Of a stretch of DNA of 11,122 nucleotides, positions 1-6,950 are shown one piece after another. Within the stretch, counting starts at the first letter, position 1. Every line of letters starts with the position of its first letter. The notes beneath the pieces are model-generated. The model was not told the DNA's origin and searched no databases. It was given only the letters and a program-made list of their open reading frames with translations. The DNA is from Spirochaetaceae bacterium (GTDB lineage Bacteria; Spirochaetota; Spirochaetia; SZUA-6; Fen-1364), in assembly GCA_003141795.1 (NCBI GenBank), contig PLNO01000018.1, forward strand, positions 1 to 11,122. The letters are read 5' to 3'. The translations under genes were made by a program, and so were the position numbers.

Positions 1-11
1 GGGTCTTTGAC
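1..11 (+). promoter_or_regulatory. RF2 programmed +1 frameshift site (CTT TGA C)
   Basis: Bases 5-11 read CTTTGAC, the classic RF2 recoding heptamer. The ribosome pauses at the in-frame TGA (8-10), slips from CTT (5-7) to TTT (6-8), and resumes at GAC (9-11). GAC is exactly in the frame of the downstream RF2 body and aligns with Asp26 of E. coli RF2, the first residue after its shift. In known cases this gives autoregulation: low RF2 favours the shift and so RF2 synthesis. The stimulatory upstream Shine-Dalgarno-like element is mostly outside the window. Only GGG (1-3) is visible, and it sits 1 base from CTT rather than the 3 bases seen in E. coli. Confidence 0.8.
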
Positions 12-1085
12 CCGGCTGCGCTGCAGCGGAAGATAGCGGAGATAGAAGTAAAAACAGCGGCGTCGGATTTCTGGCAGGACAAGGATGCCGCCGGGGAAGT
101 GCTGGGGACCCTGAAGACCCTGAAGCGCCGCTACGACCCCTGGGTCAAGCTCCGCGCCGACTATGACGGCCTCAAGGAGATCTTCCAGCTCGCGGTGGAA
201 GAGAAGGACGAGTCCTTCGAGCCCGACGTGCGCTCGACGCTGGAAGGCCTGGAGAATCGCTACGGTGAGCAGAAGGTCCTCGAGCAGCTCGGCGGGGAGA
301 ACGACGCCTCTTCCGCGTTCATCACGATCCATTCGGGGGCGGGCGGAACGGAGGCGTGTGACTGGGTGAGCATGCTCTACCGCATGTACTCGCGCTGGTC
401 CGACCGTCACAGCTACACCGTCGACATCCTCGACATCCTCGAAGCGGAAGGCGGCATCAAGAGCGTCACCCTGCAGGTGAACGGCGCCTATGCGTACGGA
501 TACCTCAAGGCGGAAACCGGCATCCACAGGCTCGTGCGCATCTCCCCGTTCGATTCCAATGCGCGGCGGCACACCTCTTTCGCTTCGGTGTTCTGCTTCC
601 CCGTGCTCGACGACAACATCGACGTCGACATCAAGCCAGAGGATATTCGGATTGATACGTATCGAGCCGGCGGTGCCGGCGGTCAGCACGTCAACAAGAC
701 CGACTCCGCGGTGCGCATCACGCACCTGCCCACCGGCATCGTCGTGCAATGCCAGAACGAGCGCAGCCAGTACAAGAACAAGGCGTTCGCGATGAAGGTT
801 CTCCGATCGCGGCTCTACGATTTCTACAAGACCGAACGGGACAAGAACAGGGAAAAAAAGGAGCAGGAGAAGAAGGACATCTCCTGGGGCAACCAGATCA
901 GGTCCTACACATTCCAGCCCTATACGCTCGTCAAGGACCACCGTACGAAGTTCGAGGTGGGCAATATCCAGTCCGTCATGGACGGGGAGATCGACGGCTT
1001 CATCGAAGAGTACCTGAAGATGCAATGGCTGGGAAAGAGCGGAAAGAGTGGCAAGGGCGATGGCAGTCAACATACTGATAGTTGA
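1..1085 (+). CDS. prfB: Peptide chain release factor 2 (RF2), 5'-truncated by the window edge
   Basis: RF2 releases the finished peptide from the ribosome at UGA and UAA stop codons. The frame ending at the TGA at 1083-1085 is open back to the window's first bases, so the true start lies upstream. The GTG at 99 is internal and is not a start. Visible signatures are the stop-codon recognition tripeptide SPF at 543-551, which marks RF2 rather than RF1, and the catalytic GGQ loop in GAGGQHVN, with GGQ at 678-686. Reading from GAC at 9-11, the protein aligns without gaps to E. coli RF2 from Asp26: both have 21 residues between that Asp and the conserved Trp of the N-terminal helical domain. Only about 25 N-terminal codons are therefore missing. 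Those codons are expected in another frame, before a +1 frameshift site that is visible here. The C-terminus carries a Gly/Ser/Lys tail beyond the usual end, and the next gene starts inside it. Confidence 0.96.
   Translation, partial: VFDPAALQRKIAEIEVKTAASDFWQDKDAAGEVLGTLKTLKRRYDPWVKLRADYDGLKEIFQLAVEEKDESFEPDVRSTLEGLENRYGEQKVLEQLGGENDASSAFITIHSGAGGTEACDWVSMLYRMYSRWSDRHSYTVDILDILEAEGGIKSVTLQVNGAYAYGYLKAETGIHRLVRISPFDSNARRHTSFASVFCFPVLDDNIDVDIKPEDIRIDTYRAGGAGGQHVNKTDSAVRITHLPTGIVVQCQNERSQYKNKAFAMKVLRSRLYDFYKTERDKNREKKEQEKKDISWGNQIRSYTFQPYTLVKDHRTKFEVGNIQSVMDGEIDGFIEEYLKMQWLGKSGKSGKGDGSQHTDS
1032..1049 (+). repeat. Tandem 9-base purine-rich repeat at the end of prfB
   Basis: Two near-identical 9-mers, GGAAAGAGC and GGAAAGAGT, stand in tandem at 1032-1040 and 1041-1049. 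They encode the repeating Gly-Lys-Ser tail of RF2. The purine-rich second copy also lies about 11 bases before the likely ATG of the response regulator, so it may serve as a weak ribosome binding site. That role is an inference. Confidence 0.45.
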
Positions 1086-1428
1086 CGACCTCGCGTTCAT
1101 CAAGATCGTTCTGAGGGACATCATCGAAAAGGCCGGATTCCGGGTCATCGGGGAAGCCTCCAATGGGGAGCAGGCCATCGCGCAGTACCAGAACACCCGG
1201 CCCGACGTCGTGCTCATGGACATCACGATGCCGGGCATGGACGGGATCACCGCGCTCAAGAAGATCAGGGAGATCGATCCCGAGGCGCGCGTGATCATCT
1301 GCTCTGCACTCGGGCAGCAACAGCTCATCGTGCAGGCCATCCAGCTCGGGGCGAAGGATTTCATCGTCAAGCCCTTTCAACCCCAGCGGGTCGTCGCCGC
1401 GCTGAAAAAAGCGCTCGACATCTCCTGA
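1060..1428 (+). CDS. Stand-alone CheY-like response regulator (receiver domain only)
   Basis: This 122-residue protein consists of a single receiver domain with no output domain. The phosphorylation site is complete: acidic pair Asp9-Asp10, phospho-acceptor Asp54 (VLMDITMPGMDG), switch residue Ser82 and Lys104 in the KPF motif. It would receive phosphate from a histidine kinase and act by protein-protein contact, as CheY or Spo0F do. No kinase is encoded nearby, so its partner is unknown. I chose the ATG at 1060 because it puts the first beta strand (VNILIVDD) right at the N-terminus, as is usual. A GTG at 1048 would add only four residues (MARA). The gene begins inside prfB (26-base overlap) and its TGA shares one base with the next ATG, so it is probably translationally coupled on both sides. 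Family assignment is firm; pathway is not known. Confidence 0.9.
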   Translation: MAVNILIVDDLAFIKIVLRDIIEKAGFRVIGEASNGEQAIAQYQNTRPDVVLMDITMPGMDGITALKKIREIDPEARVIICSALGQQQLIVQAIQLGAKDFIVKPFQPQRVVAALKKALDIS

Positions 1429-2963
1429 TGAGACGGGCCGTCGTGGTGCTTGCGCTTTTCACCGCCGTGGTCTCCGTGGTGCCGGCGGACACGACAACGG
1501 CTGCCACCGGCGCCGCAGGTACGACCCCTGCCGCATCGGCGACAGGAGCCGCTTCCACGAGCGCGGCTGCCAGCGCGGACCCCACGAAGCCCGATTTGTC
1601 CGTTCCCAAGGACGACGGGACGAAGTGGGTGGTCGGATTCACGGTGCTCGCCTCCGACGGCCTTTCGATGGAAAGCCGGTATCTCGCCTACAGCCTGCCC
1701 CTTCTTCTCCGCGACGAGGTGAGCGGCCTCACGAGCCACCTTTACAGCGACAAGGAGATCGACGCGCTGCGCCGCCTCATCGTCGCCCGACAGATCGCGA
1801 CTGGCGAGCAGACCGTCACGAACGTGCGCAAGGATCGCGACGCGCTGCTCTTCGGGGATTCCCCGCCGACCTCCGATGCGCTGAAGACGATGGATCTGCG
1901 GCTGAAGGCGGCGGTCGCGCGCGGAGACTTCCTCCGTGCCCTGGATGCCTCACTCATCTCCGTGCTAAAGGAGAAGCCCGTTACGATGAAGTCCGCCGAC
2001 GAATCGGGCAAGCTCCTGGACGCACCGAAGATTCCGGCCCGGCAGTACTGTGAAGCGCAGTCGCTGGACCTCCTCATCGGGGGGTCGCTCCAGGAGGTGC
2101 AGGGCTACCTCCTGCTCGACCTCTGGGCATACAGCGCCGCGCGCCAGGAGATCGTTTTCTCCGCGCGTGATGCCGCCCGCCGCGACGACCTGTACGCGGG
2201 CGCCCCGGAGATGGGAAAAGGGATAGCGGAGACGATCCTGGGACGTCCGTGGGCCATGGTCCGATTCGCGCCGAACCCGCCGAACAGCTCGTTGCTCGTG
2301 GACGGCGCGCTCGTCGCAACGGGGGCTTCACCGGCGTTGTACCTCGTTCCCGGCCCGCACCTCATCCGGATCCAGGCGCCGGGTCATGCCCCGGTGGAGC
2401 GCTCCGTCGTGCTCGAGTCGGGTGCTGTGGCGCCTGTCGAGGATACGCTTGAGAAAACGGTGACGGGCAGCATTTCGGTCGGCTCGGTCCCCGAGGGCGC
2501 TGACCTGTACCTCGATTCGATCTGGATCGGCAAAACGCCGCTCGTCATGGGCCGACCCACGGGCAGGAGCAGGGGACTGCTGTCCCTGCCGGGGTTCTAC
2601 GACCTTCCTTTCGCCGTTCTGCCCGACTCACCCCCCGCGGTCTCCTTCGTGCTCCAGCAGGACCTGGGCACCCGCGACGCGCTGCAGAAGAAGGCGCGCG
2701 AGGATTTCTACACCTCGTTCGGCTGGTTCGCCATCTCCCTGGCGTTGCCGGTCTTCTCGTACGCGCTGGCCATCGATTTCGCGTCGCAGCGAGTGGCCTT
2801 TCTGGACAACGGTGACGCTGTCCACGCGGCATCTGCGGAGAGCGCGCGGAGTGTTTTCGGCGATCTCTATTACGGGGGCATCGCCGTCAGCGCTTCCCTG
2901 TTCGTCTGGATGGTTTTTCGCATAATCAACTACGTCACTGTTTCCAACGGGATCGCCGGGTGA
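1428..2963 (+). CDS. Secreted tandem-PEGA-domain protein with two C-terminal membrane helices
   Basis: This is a 511-residue protein of unknown function. Residues 1-20 form a signal peptide (RR start, hydrophobic core, VPA before Asp21). No lipobox cysteine is present; the only Cys is at about 208. Residues 21-52 are a Thr/Ala-rich low-complexity linker. Residues about 65-270 are a globular region I do not recognise. Two consecutive PEGA-like beta modules follow: about 279-332 (PNPPNSSLLVDG, then a PGPHLIRIQAPGH segment) and about 347-410 (SISVGSVPEGADLYLD, then IGKTPL). PEGA domains are usually extracytoplasmic and are often found in surface or cell-wall-associated proteins. Two hydrophobic segments, about 429-449 and 482-503, would anchor the C-terminus in the membrane. 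Its ATG overlaps the receiver gene's TGA by one base with no clear Shine-Dalgarno, which suggests coupled translation. Confidence 0.8.
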   Translation: MRRAVVVLALFTAVVSVVPADTTTAATGAAGTTPAASATGAASTSAAASADPTKPDLSVPKDDGTKWVVGFTVLASDGLSMESRYLAYSLPLLLRDEVSGLTSHLYSDKEIDALRRLIVARQIATGEQTVTNVRKDRDALLFGDSPPTSDALKTMDLRLKAAVARGDFLRALDASLISVLKEKPVTMKSADESGKLLDAPKIPARQYCEAQSLDLLIGGSLQEVQGYLLLDLWAYSAARQEIVFSARDAARRDDLYAGAPEMGKGIAETILGRPWAMVRFAPNPPNSSLLVDGALVATGASPALYLVPGPHLIRIQAPGHAPVERSVVLESGAVAPVEDTLEKTVTGSISVGSVPEGADLYLDSIWIGKTPLVMGRPTGRSRGLLSLPGFYDLPFAVLPDSPPAVSFVLQQDLGTRDALQKKAREDFYTSFGWFAISLALPVFSYALAIDFASQRVAFLDNGDAVHAASAESARSVFGDLYYGGIAVSASLFVWMVFRIINYVTVSNGIAG

Positions 2964-2976
2964 AGGAGACCTCTGC
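2963..2976 (+). promoter_or_regulatory. Strong ribosome binding site for ftsY
   Basis: AAGGAG at 2963-2968 lies 8 bases before the ATG at 2977. It sits immediately at the stop codon of the preceding gene. This is the only junction between 1060 and 8251 with a clear gap (13 bases) and a near-ideal Shine-Dalgarno, so ftsY may initiate independently rather than by coupling. Confidence 0.75.
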
Positions 2977-3855
2977 ATGCTCTTGAAGGGATTCGGCAAA
3001 CGGCTGCGTGAGCTTTTCCAGTCAAAGGAGTTCGACGACACGTTCTTCCTCGATCTGGAGGATGCGATGATCGAGGCGGACATGGGCGTGAAGGCCGCAT
3101 CCGAAACCGTGGAGGGACTGCGCCAGACCGTGAAGAACCAGGGGATCCGCGGACGGGCCGAGCTCCTGGCCGCGCTGAAATCCTCCCTGCGGGGCACGAT
3201 CCTGGCGCGGGAAATCCCGCTCGTGAAGGGGAGCGTCAACGTGCTTCTCGTGCTCGGCGTCAACGGGGTCGGGAAGACGACGACGATAGCGAAGCTCGCG
3301 CACCACTTCAGCACTCAGCGCGGTGTGCAGAGCATCCTCCTCGTCGCGGCGGACACCTTCCGCGCCGCGGCCATCGACCAGCTCAAGCTCTGGGGCGGCA
3401 GGCTCGGCATGCCCGTCGTGGCGCAGGACCAGGGCGCCGATCCGGGCGCCGTCGTATTCGACGGCATCTCCAGTGCCCTTGCCCGGGGAGTCGAGCTCGT
3501 GATCGCCGACACGGCGGGGCGCCTGCACAACAAGGAGGCGCTCGTCAAGGAGCTGGCCAAGATCGACAAAATCGTCTCTGCGCGCGTCGCGAGGGTCGCC
3601 TACCAGAAGATCCTCGTCCTGGACGCCACGACGGGACAGAACTCCCTCGCCCAGGCGGAGGCGTTCAATGATGCCGTGCACATCGACTCGATCGTGCTGT
3701 CCAAGTGCGATTCGACGGCGAAGGGCGGCATGGTCGTGCCGATCTGCAGGGACCTCGGCATCCCGTTTTCCTACGTCGGGGTCGGTGAGAAGCTCGGGGA
3801 CCTGGAGGTGTTCGATCCCGACCAGTACCTCGATTCACTCTTCGGAGCGACATGA
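2977..3855 (+). CDS. ftsY: Signal recognition particle receptor FtsY (NG domains only)
   Basis: FtsY is the membrane-side SRP GTPase. It pairs with Ffh to hand ribosome-nascent chains to the Sec translocon. At 292 residues it is the short form: it begins directly with an amphipathic helix ([13 protein letters not shown], suited to membrane binding) followed by the N domain, and it lacks the long acidic A domain of E. coli FtsY. GTPase motifs in order are G1 GVNGVGKT at 94-101, the SRP-family DTFRAAA at 126-132, G3 DTAGR at 178-182, G4 SKCD at 242-245 followed by STAKGG, and G5 GVGE at 268-271. DTAGRLHNK distinguishes it from Ffh. G4 is usually TKLD or TKMD; the specificity Asp and the Lys are kept. 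The gene's TGA overlaps the next ATG by four bases (ATGA). Confidence 0.96.
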   Translation: MLLKGFGKRLRELFQSKEFDDTFFLDLEDAMIEADMGVKAASETVEGLRQTVKNQGIRGRAELLAALKSSLRGTILAREIPLVKGSVNVLLVLGVNGVGKTTTIAKLAHHFSTQRGVQSILLVAADTFRAAAIDQLKLWGGRLGMPVVAQDQGADPGAVVFDGISSALARGVELVIADTAGRLHNKEALVKELAKIDKIVSARVARVAYQKILVLDATTGQNSLAQAEAFNDAVHIDSIVLSKCDSTAKGGMVVPICRDLGIPFSYVGVGEKLGDLEVFDPDQYLDSLFGAT

Positions 3856-4931
3856 AGCCGCGGCTGGTTATTTCCCTCGTCTTTCTCGTCGCGTTTTCAG
3901 GATCAGCCGAACAAATGCTGTACCGGTCCAACACCACGGGGATGCTGCTTGAGAGGATCGCCCCGTACCGTCGCGACGACTCCGAGTGGATCGTCACGGT
4001 GGAAAAGACCCCGACGCAGGAGGTGAGACGTCTCCTGGACAACGGCCGCGAGACGCGGCGGTGGGAAACCTCCTGGACCGACGGGCACACGCGCAGTGAG
4101 GAAAGGGAGACCGCGGGGAAACAGCTCGTGGCCCTGAGGGTCTACGATGCGCAGGGCAACCTCCTGCGGGAGGAGGAGTACGCGAACGGCGCGCTTTCGC
4201 GCACGTCCGTGCTCGCCTACACCGGCGGGACCCTGCGGCGGACGCGGGTGCTCGGCCCGGACGGCGCACAACTGTCCTCCACGGAGTATCTGTACGCGGT
4301 GAACGGCTCGCTTCGGGAGGTCCTGCGGACGGAGGACGGCGGCGGACTGAATATCTCCTCCACCGTGACGGGACCGGCAGGAGTCTCCGAACAGACCGCT
4401 TCCGCGGGCGAGGCCCGCCAGGTCGTGCGCTATGACGGCAGCGGGCGCATCATCGACACGGAGCGGCGCAGGGGCGATACCCTGGTCTCCCGGGAGCTCT
4501 TCCGTTACCGCGCCGACTCGGATCTCCTGGATTCCTCCACCGAGGAGCTTCCCGTCGATGGGAAGACTATCGAGCGGCGCTACGACGAGGCGGGAAGGAT
4601 CGTCTCGGAGACAAGTGAGTCAGGCGGGGGCGAAGAAACGACCTATGCGCGCGACGACAAGGGGCGGCTCATCGCCAAGACGCGCCGCACGCCGGCAGGG
4701 CTCGAGGTATGGCGCTACACCCTCGATGCATCGGGAGGCGTCCAAAGGGAGGAGTACTCTCGGCGCGGCTCGCTGCAGAAGGTGACGACCTACGGAAAGG
4801 GCAGGGAGCGGACCGAGGACCTGTACAGGGACGGAGCTCTTTTCCTCCGCGTGTACTTCGACGGGGACACGCGGTTGCGTGAAGAGGTGCACTCGGGTGA
4901 CGCGGTGCTCCGCGAGAGGACCTACGAGTGA
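3852..4931 (+). CDS. Secreted YD/RHS-like repeat protein of unknown function
   Basis: This 359-residue protein starts with a signal peptide (about 1-19, hydrophobic core LVISLVFLVAF, cleavage near GSA-EQ). It contains no cysteine, so it is neither a lipoprotein nor disulfide-bonded, and is probably periplasmic. From about residue 98 to 300 it shows a periodic motif close to the YD repeat (YDxxGRI/L): YDAQGNLL 98, YTGGTL 123, YAVNGSL 148, a weak copy near 173, YDGSGRII 194, YRADSDLL 219, YDEAGRIV 244, DDKGRLIA 268 and LDASGGV 291. The spacing is about 21-26 residues. Shorter YxxG units continue at 302-345. This predicts an extended beta structure of the RHS/YD type. It lacks the core and toxin parts of true RHS proteins. 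GGAG at 3844-3847 precedes the ATG. It overlaps ftsY (ATGA) and the permease gene (GTGA), which suggests a role linked to membrane targeting or lipoprotein export. The specific function is unknown. Confidence 0.8.
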   Translation: MKPRLVISLVFLVAFSGSAEQMLYRSNTTGMLLERIAPYRRDDSEWIVTVEKTPTQEVRRLLDNGRETRRWETSWTDGHTRSEERETAGKQLVALRVYDAQGNLLREEEYANGALSRTSVLAYTGGTLRRTRVLGPDGAQLSSTEYLYAVNGSLREVLRTEDGGGLNISSTVTGPAGVSEQTASAGEARQVVRYDGSGRIIDTERRRGDTLVSRELFRYRADSDLLDSSTEELPVDGKTIERRYDEAGRIVSETSESGGGEETTYARDDKGRLIAKTRRTPAGLEVWRYTLDASGGVQREEYSRRGSLQKVTTYGKGRERTEDLYRDGALFLRVYFDGDTRLREEVHSGDAVLRERTYE

Positions 4932-6247
4932 AGACGTCACTGTCCCTCGTGTTCGCGGCTCGCTATTTCCGCACGCAGCGGCGCGACGCCGGCAACGCTT
5001 CCACGCTCCTCTCCGTGCTGGGCATCGCGGTGGGCGTCATGACCCTCACCGTCGTGCTCGCCGTCATGAACGGTTTCCAGCTCGGCTTCATCGACAGCAT
5101 CGTGGAGATCAGCTCCTACCACCTGCAGGCCCGCCTGAAGCCAGACGCGGTACAGCCCGCCGATGACGAGGTGAGGGCCCGTCTGGTCGGTATCCCCGGT
5201 GTCACGGCAGTCGTCCCTTTCGTTGAGAGACAGGCGCTCATCCAGGGGGAGTTCCAGCGGCCGCGCGCGGCTTCTGTCAGGGCCGTCCCCCCGGATCTTT
5301 TTTCGCGGGACCCGTCCCAGGCCGCCATGCTGAAGCCGATCTATGGAACTTTCGATCTCTCCGACCCCCGTTCCGTCGTCGTCGGATCCGAGATCGCGAC
5401 CGGGCTCGGGTTGCGCATCGGCGACACCCTCTCCGTGGACTCGTACGCCGGCGGGGCCGGGGGCCGGCCCGTGCCGCGTCGGGACGTGTTCCGAGTGAAA
5501 GGGGTTTTCCAGACCGGCTACCTCGACTTCGACTCCGGGCTCGTCTTCATCTCTCTGGAGGCGGCCGATGCCCTGTACGGCGCGGGAACGGCGCTGCCGC
5601 GCACCTGGGGAGTGAAGATAGCCGACCGTTTCCAGGACGGGGGACCCCTGCGTGCCGCCCGTGCCGCGCTCCAGGTCTACGGATATGGCGTGGAGAGCTG
5701 GCAGACCTACAACAAGTCCTTCTTCGATGCCCTCTTCATGGAAAAGCTCATGATGATGGTGCTGGTCGGGCTGATATTCCTCGTGGTGGGATTCAACGTG
5801 TACCATTCGCTTCGACGCAGCGTCTTCGAGCGCATGGAGGAAATCGGCGTGCTCAAGGCGGTCGGCGTGCCCCCCGGGCGGATCCAGGCGATCTTCGTCC
5901 TGGAAGGGCTCTTCATCGGGGTTGCCGGTGCAGGCTCTGGGCTCATTGCCGGGCTCCTCCTCTCCGTGAACGTCAACGAGGTGTTCGCCGGGGTCGAGCG
6001 GGCCATCAGCTGGGTGGCGGGTGCCTGGCGGATGCTCGCATTTCCCTTCGTGTCAGGTCCGTCAGCCGCCCAATTCAGGATCTTCAGCCCTACGATCTTC
6101 TATCTCTCGAAAATCCCCTTCCACATATACCTGCGTGAGGCCTTCATGGTTTCCGCTTTTGCCGTGGTTGCATGCGCGGGGGCCGCCTGGGCCGCCTCCC
6201 GCGCGGTGTCCCGATTCCGGCCGTCGGAGGTGCTCCGCTATGAATGA
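4928..6247 (+). CDS. LolC/LolE-family lipoprotein-releasing ABC permease (first copy)
   Basis: This is a 439-residue inner-membrane subunit of a LolCDE-type exporter, which extracts outer-membrane lipoproteins from the inner membrane and passes them to a periplasmic carrier. The N-terminus (ARYFRTQRRDAGNAS, then helix 1 at about 26-48 ending VLAVMNGF) is typical of the family. Residues about 50-265 form the periplasmic MacB-like domain. Helices 2, 3 and 4 lie at about 272-293, 320-346 and 403-424, giving the four-helix LolC/E/MacB topology. ERMEEIGVLKAVG at 301-313 is the coupling region that contacts the ATPase. The C-terminus RPSEVLRYE is nearly canonical. The start is GTG at 4928, overlapping the upstream TGA (GTGA), with AGAGGA 7 bases before it. 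I cannot say whether it is the LolC or the LolE counterpart. Confidence 0.9.
   Translation: MKTSLSLVFAARYFRTQRRDAGNASTLLSVLGIAVGVMTLTVVLAVMNGFQLGFIDSIVEISSYHLQARLKPDAVQPADDEVRARLVGIPGVTAVVPFVERQALIQGEFQRPRAASVRAVPPDLFSRDPSQAAMLKPIYGTFDLSDPRSVVVGSEIATGLGLRIGDTLSVDSYAGGAGGRPVPRRDVFRVKGVFQTGYLDFDSGLVFISLEAADALYGAGTALPRTWGVKIADRFQDGGPLRAARAALQVYGYGVESWQTYNKSFFDALFMEKLMMMVLVGLIFLVVGFNVYHSLRRSVFERMEEIGVLKAVGVPPGRIQAIFVLEGLFIGVAGAGSGLIAGLLLSVNVNEVFAGVERAISWVAGAWRMLAFPFVSGPSAAQFRIFSPTIFYLSKIPFHIYLREAFMVSAFAVVACAGAAWAASRAVSRFRPSEVLRYE
6226..6239 (+). promoter_or_regulatory. Ribosome binding site that fixes the lolD start
   Basis: GGAGG at 6226-6230 lies 9 bases before the ATG at 6240, inside the last codons of the upstream permease. 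The same frame is open much further upstream, to about 6021, but that part is out-of-frame permease sequence. This Shine-Dalgarno, together with the ATP-binding-cassette domain boundaries, supports 6240 as the real start. Confidence 0.7.
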
Positions 6248-6950
6248 GAGCAACGCTGGGCTCGAAGCGGCAGGCGTGCCTGTCGTCGTCGTCTCCTCCC
6301 TATCCCGACGCTTCGTGACGGGAACGGAAACCCTCGAGGTCCTCCGCGGCGTGGACCTCACCGTGTCCCGGGCCGTCACCGTTGCCGTGACCGGGGAGAG
6401 CGGCTGTGGAAAGAGCACGCTCCTCGGGCTCATCGGCGGGCTGGACAGGCCTACGGAGGGCAGGGTCGTCGTCGGGGGAACGGACATCACGGAGATGGCC
6501 GAATCGGAGCTGAGCAGGTATCGCAACCAGGAAATCGGGTTCGTCTTCCAGTTCCATTTCCTCCTGAAGGATTTCACGGCGCTTGAAAACGTCATGATCC
6601 CCGGCATGATGGGCCGGGAGCCGCGTCGTGCGCTGCGCGCGCGCGCGCGCAGCCTTCTCGCCGAGGTCGGGCTCGAGGCGCGGATGAACGCCTGGCCTCT
6701 GGAGCTCTCCGGCGGCGAGCGCCAGCGGGTGGCCGTCGCGCGCGCGCTCATCAACGAGCCGGGCCTCCTGCTGGCCGACGAGCCCACCGGCAATCTCGAC
6801 GAGCGGAACGCCGGCGTCGTCGAGGACCTGCTGTTCGGGCTCGTGCAGAAGCGGGGCCGCTCCATGGTGATCGTCACCCACGACGCCGCGCTCGCCGGCC
6901 GCGCCGACCTCCGCTACCATCTGTCCTCAGGGGTGCTGGCTTCATCATGA
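6240..6950 (+). CDS. lolD: LolD, ATPase of the lipoprotein-releasing ABC exporter
   Basis: This 236-residue cytoplasmic ATPase powers the two flanking permeases. Motifs in order are Walker A GESGCGKST at 52-60, Q-loop FVFQFHFLL with Gln104, signature LSGGE at 156-160, Walker B LLLADE at 176-181, D-loop GNLD and switch His214 in VTHD. The stretch QFHFLLKDFTALENVM is close to the QFHHLLPDFTALENV typical of LolD and less like MacB or FtsE, which is the main reason for the name. The operon position between two LolC/E-type permeases agrees. It overlaps the first permease by 8 bases and the second by 4 (ATGA). Residues 133-137 (RARAR region) are encoded by a long alternating GC run. Confidence 0.93.
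   Translation: MNESNAGLEAAGVPVVVVSSLSRRFVTGTETLEVLRGVDLTVSRAVTVAVTGESGCGKSTLLGLIGGLDRPTEGRVVVGGTDITEMAESELSRYRNQEIGFVFQFHFLLKDFTALENVMIPGMMGREPRRALRARARSLLAEVGLEARMNAWPLELSGGERQRVAVARALINEPGLLLADEPTGNLDERNAGVVEDLLFGLVQKRGRSMVIVTHDAALAGRADLRYHLSSGVLASS

Noticed and set aside
99..101. GTG at 99 as the prfB start
   Set aside because: The RF2 sequence is conserved upstream of it back to base 9, including the Trp of the N-terminal domain, and the frameshift heptamer explains the missing start.
1000..3681. Several long open frames on the minus strand and in other plus frames across prfB, the PEGA gene and ftsY
   Set aside because: These are shadows in GC-rich DNA. They are rich in Arg, Pro, Ser or His, match no family, and lie opposite genes with clear motifs.
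3852..4931. RHS-type toxin
   Set aside because: It has YD-like repeats only, at 359 residues, with no RHS core boundary motif, no variable toxin tip and no immunity gene. The next gene is a Lol permease.
6021..6239. Upstream extension of the lolD frame by 73 codons
   Set aside because: It runs out of frame through the end of the permease gene, has an unlikely composition, and a GGAGG 9 bases before the ATG at 6240 marks the proper start.
6634..6651. Alternating purine-pyrimidine run (mostly GC repeats) inside lolD, possible Z-DNA or slippage site
   Set aside because: It encodes an ordinary Arg/Ala stretch in a helical region, and GC-rich genes often contain such runs. The frame is intact.
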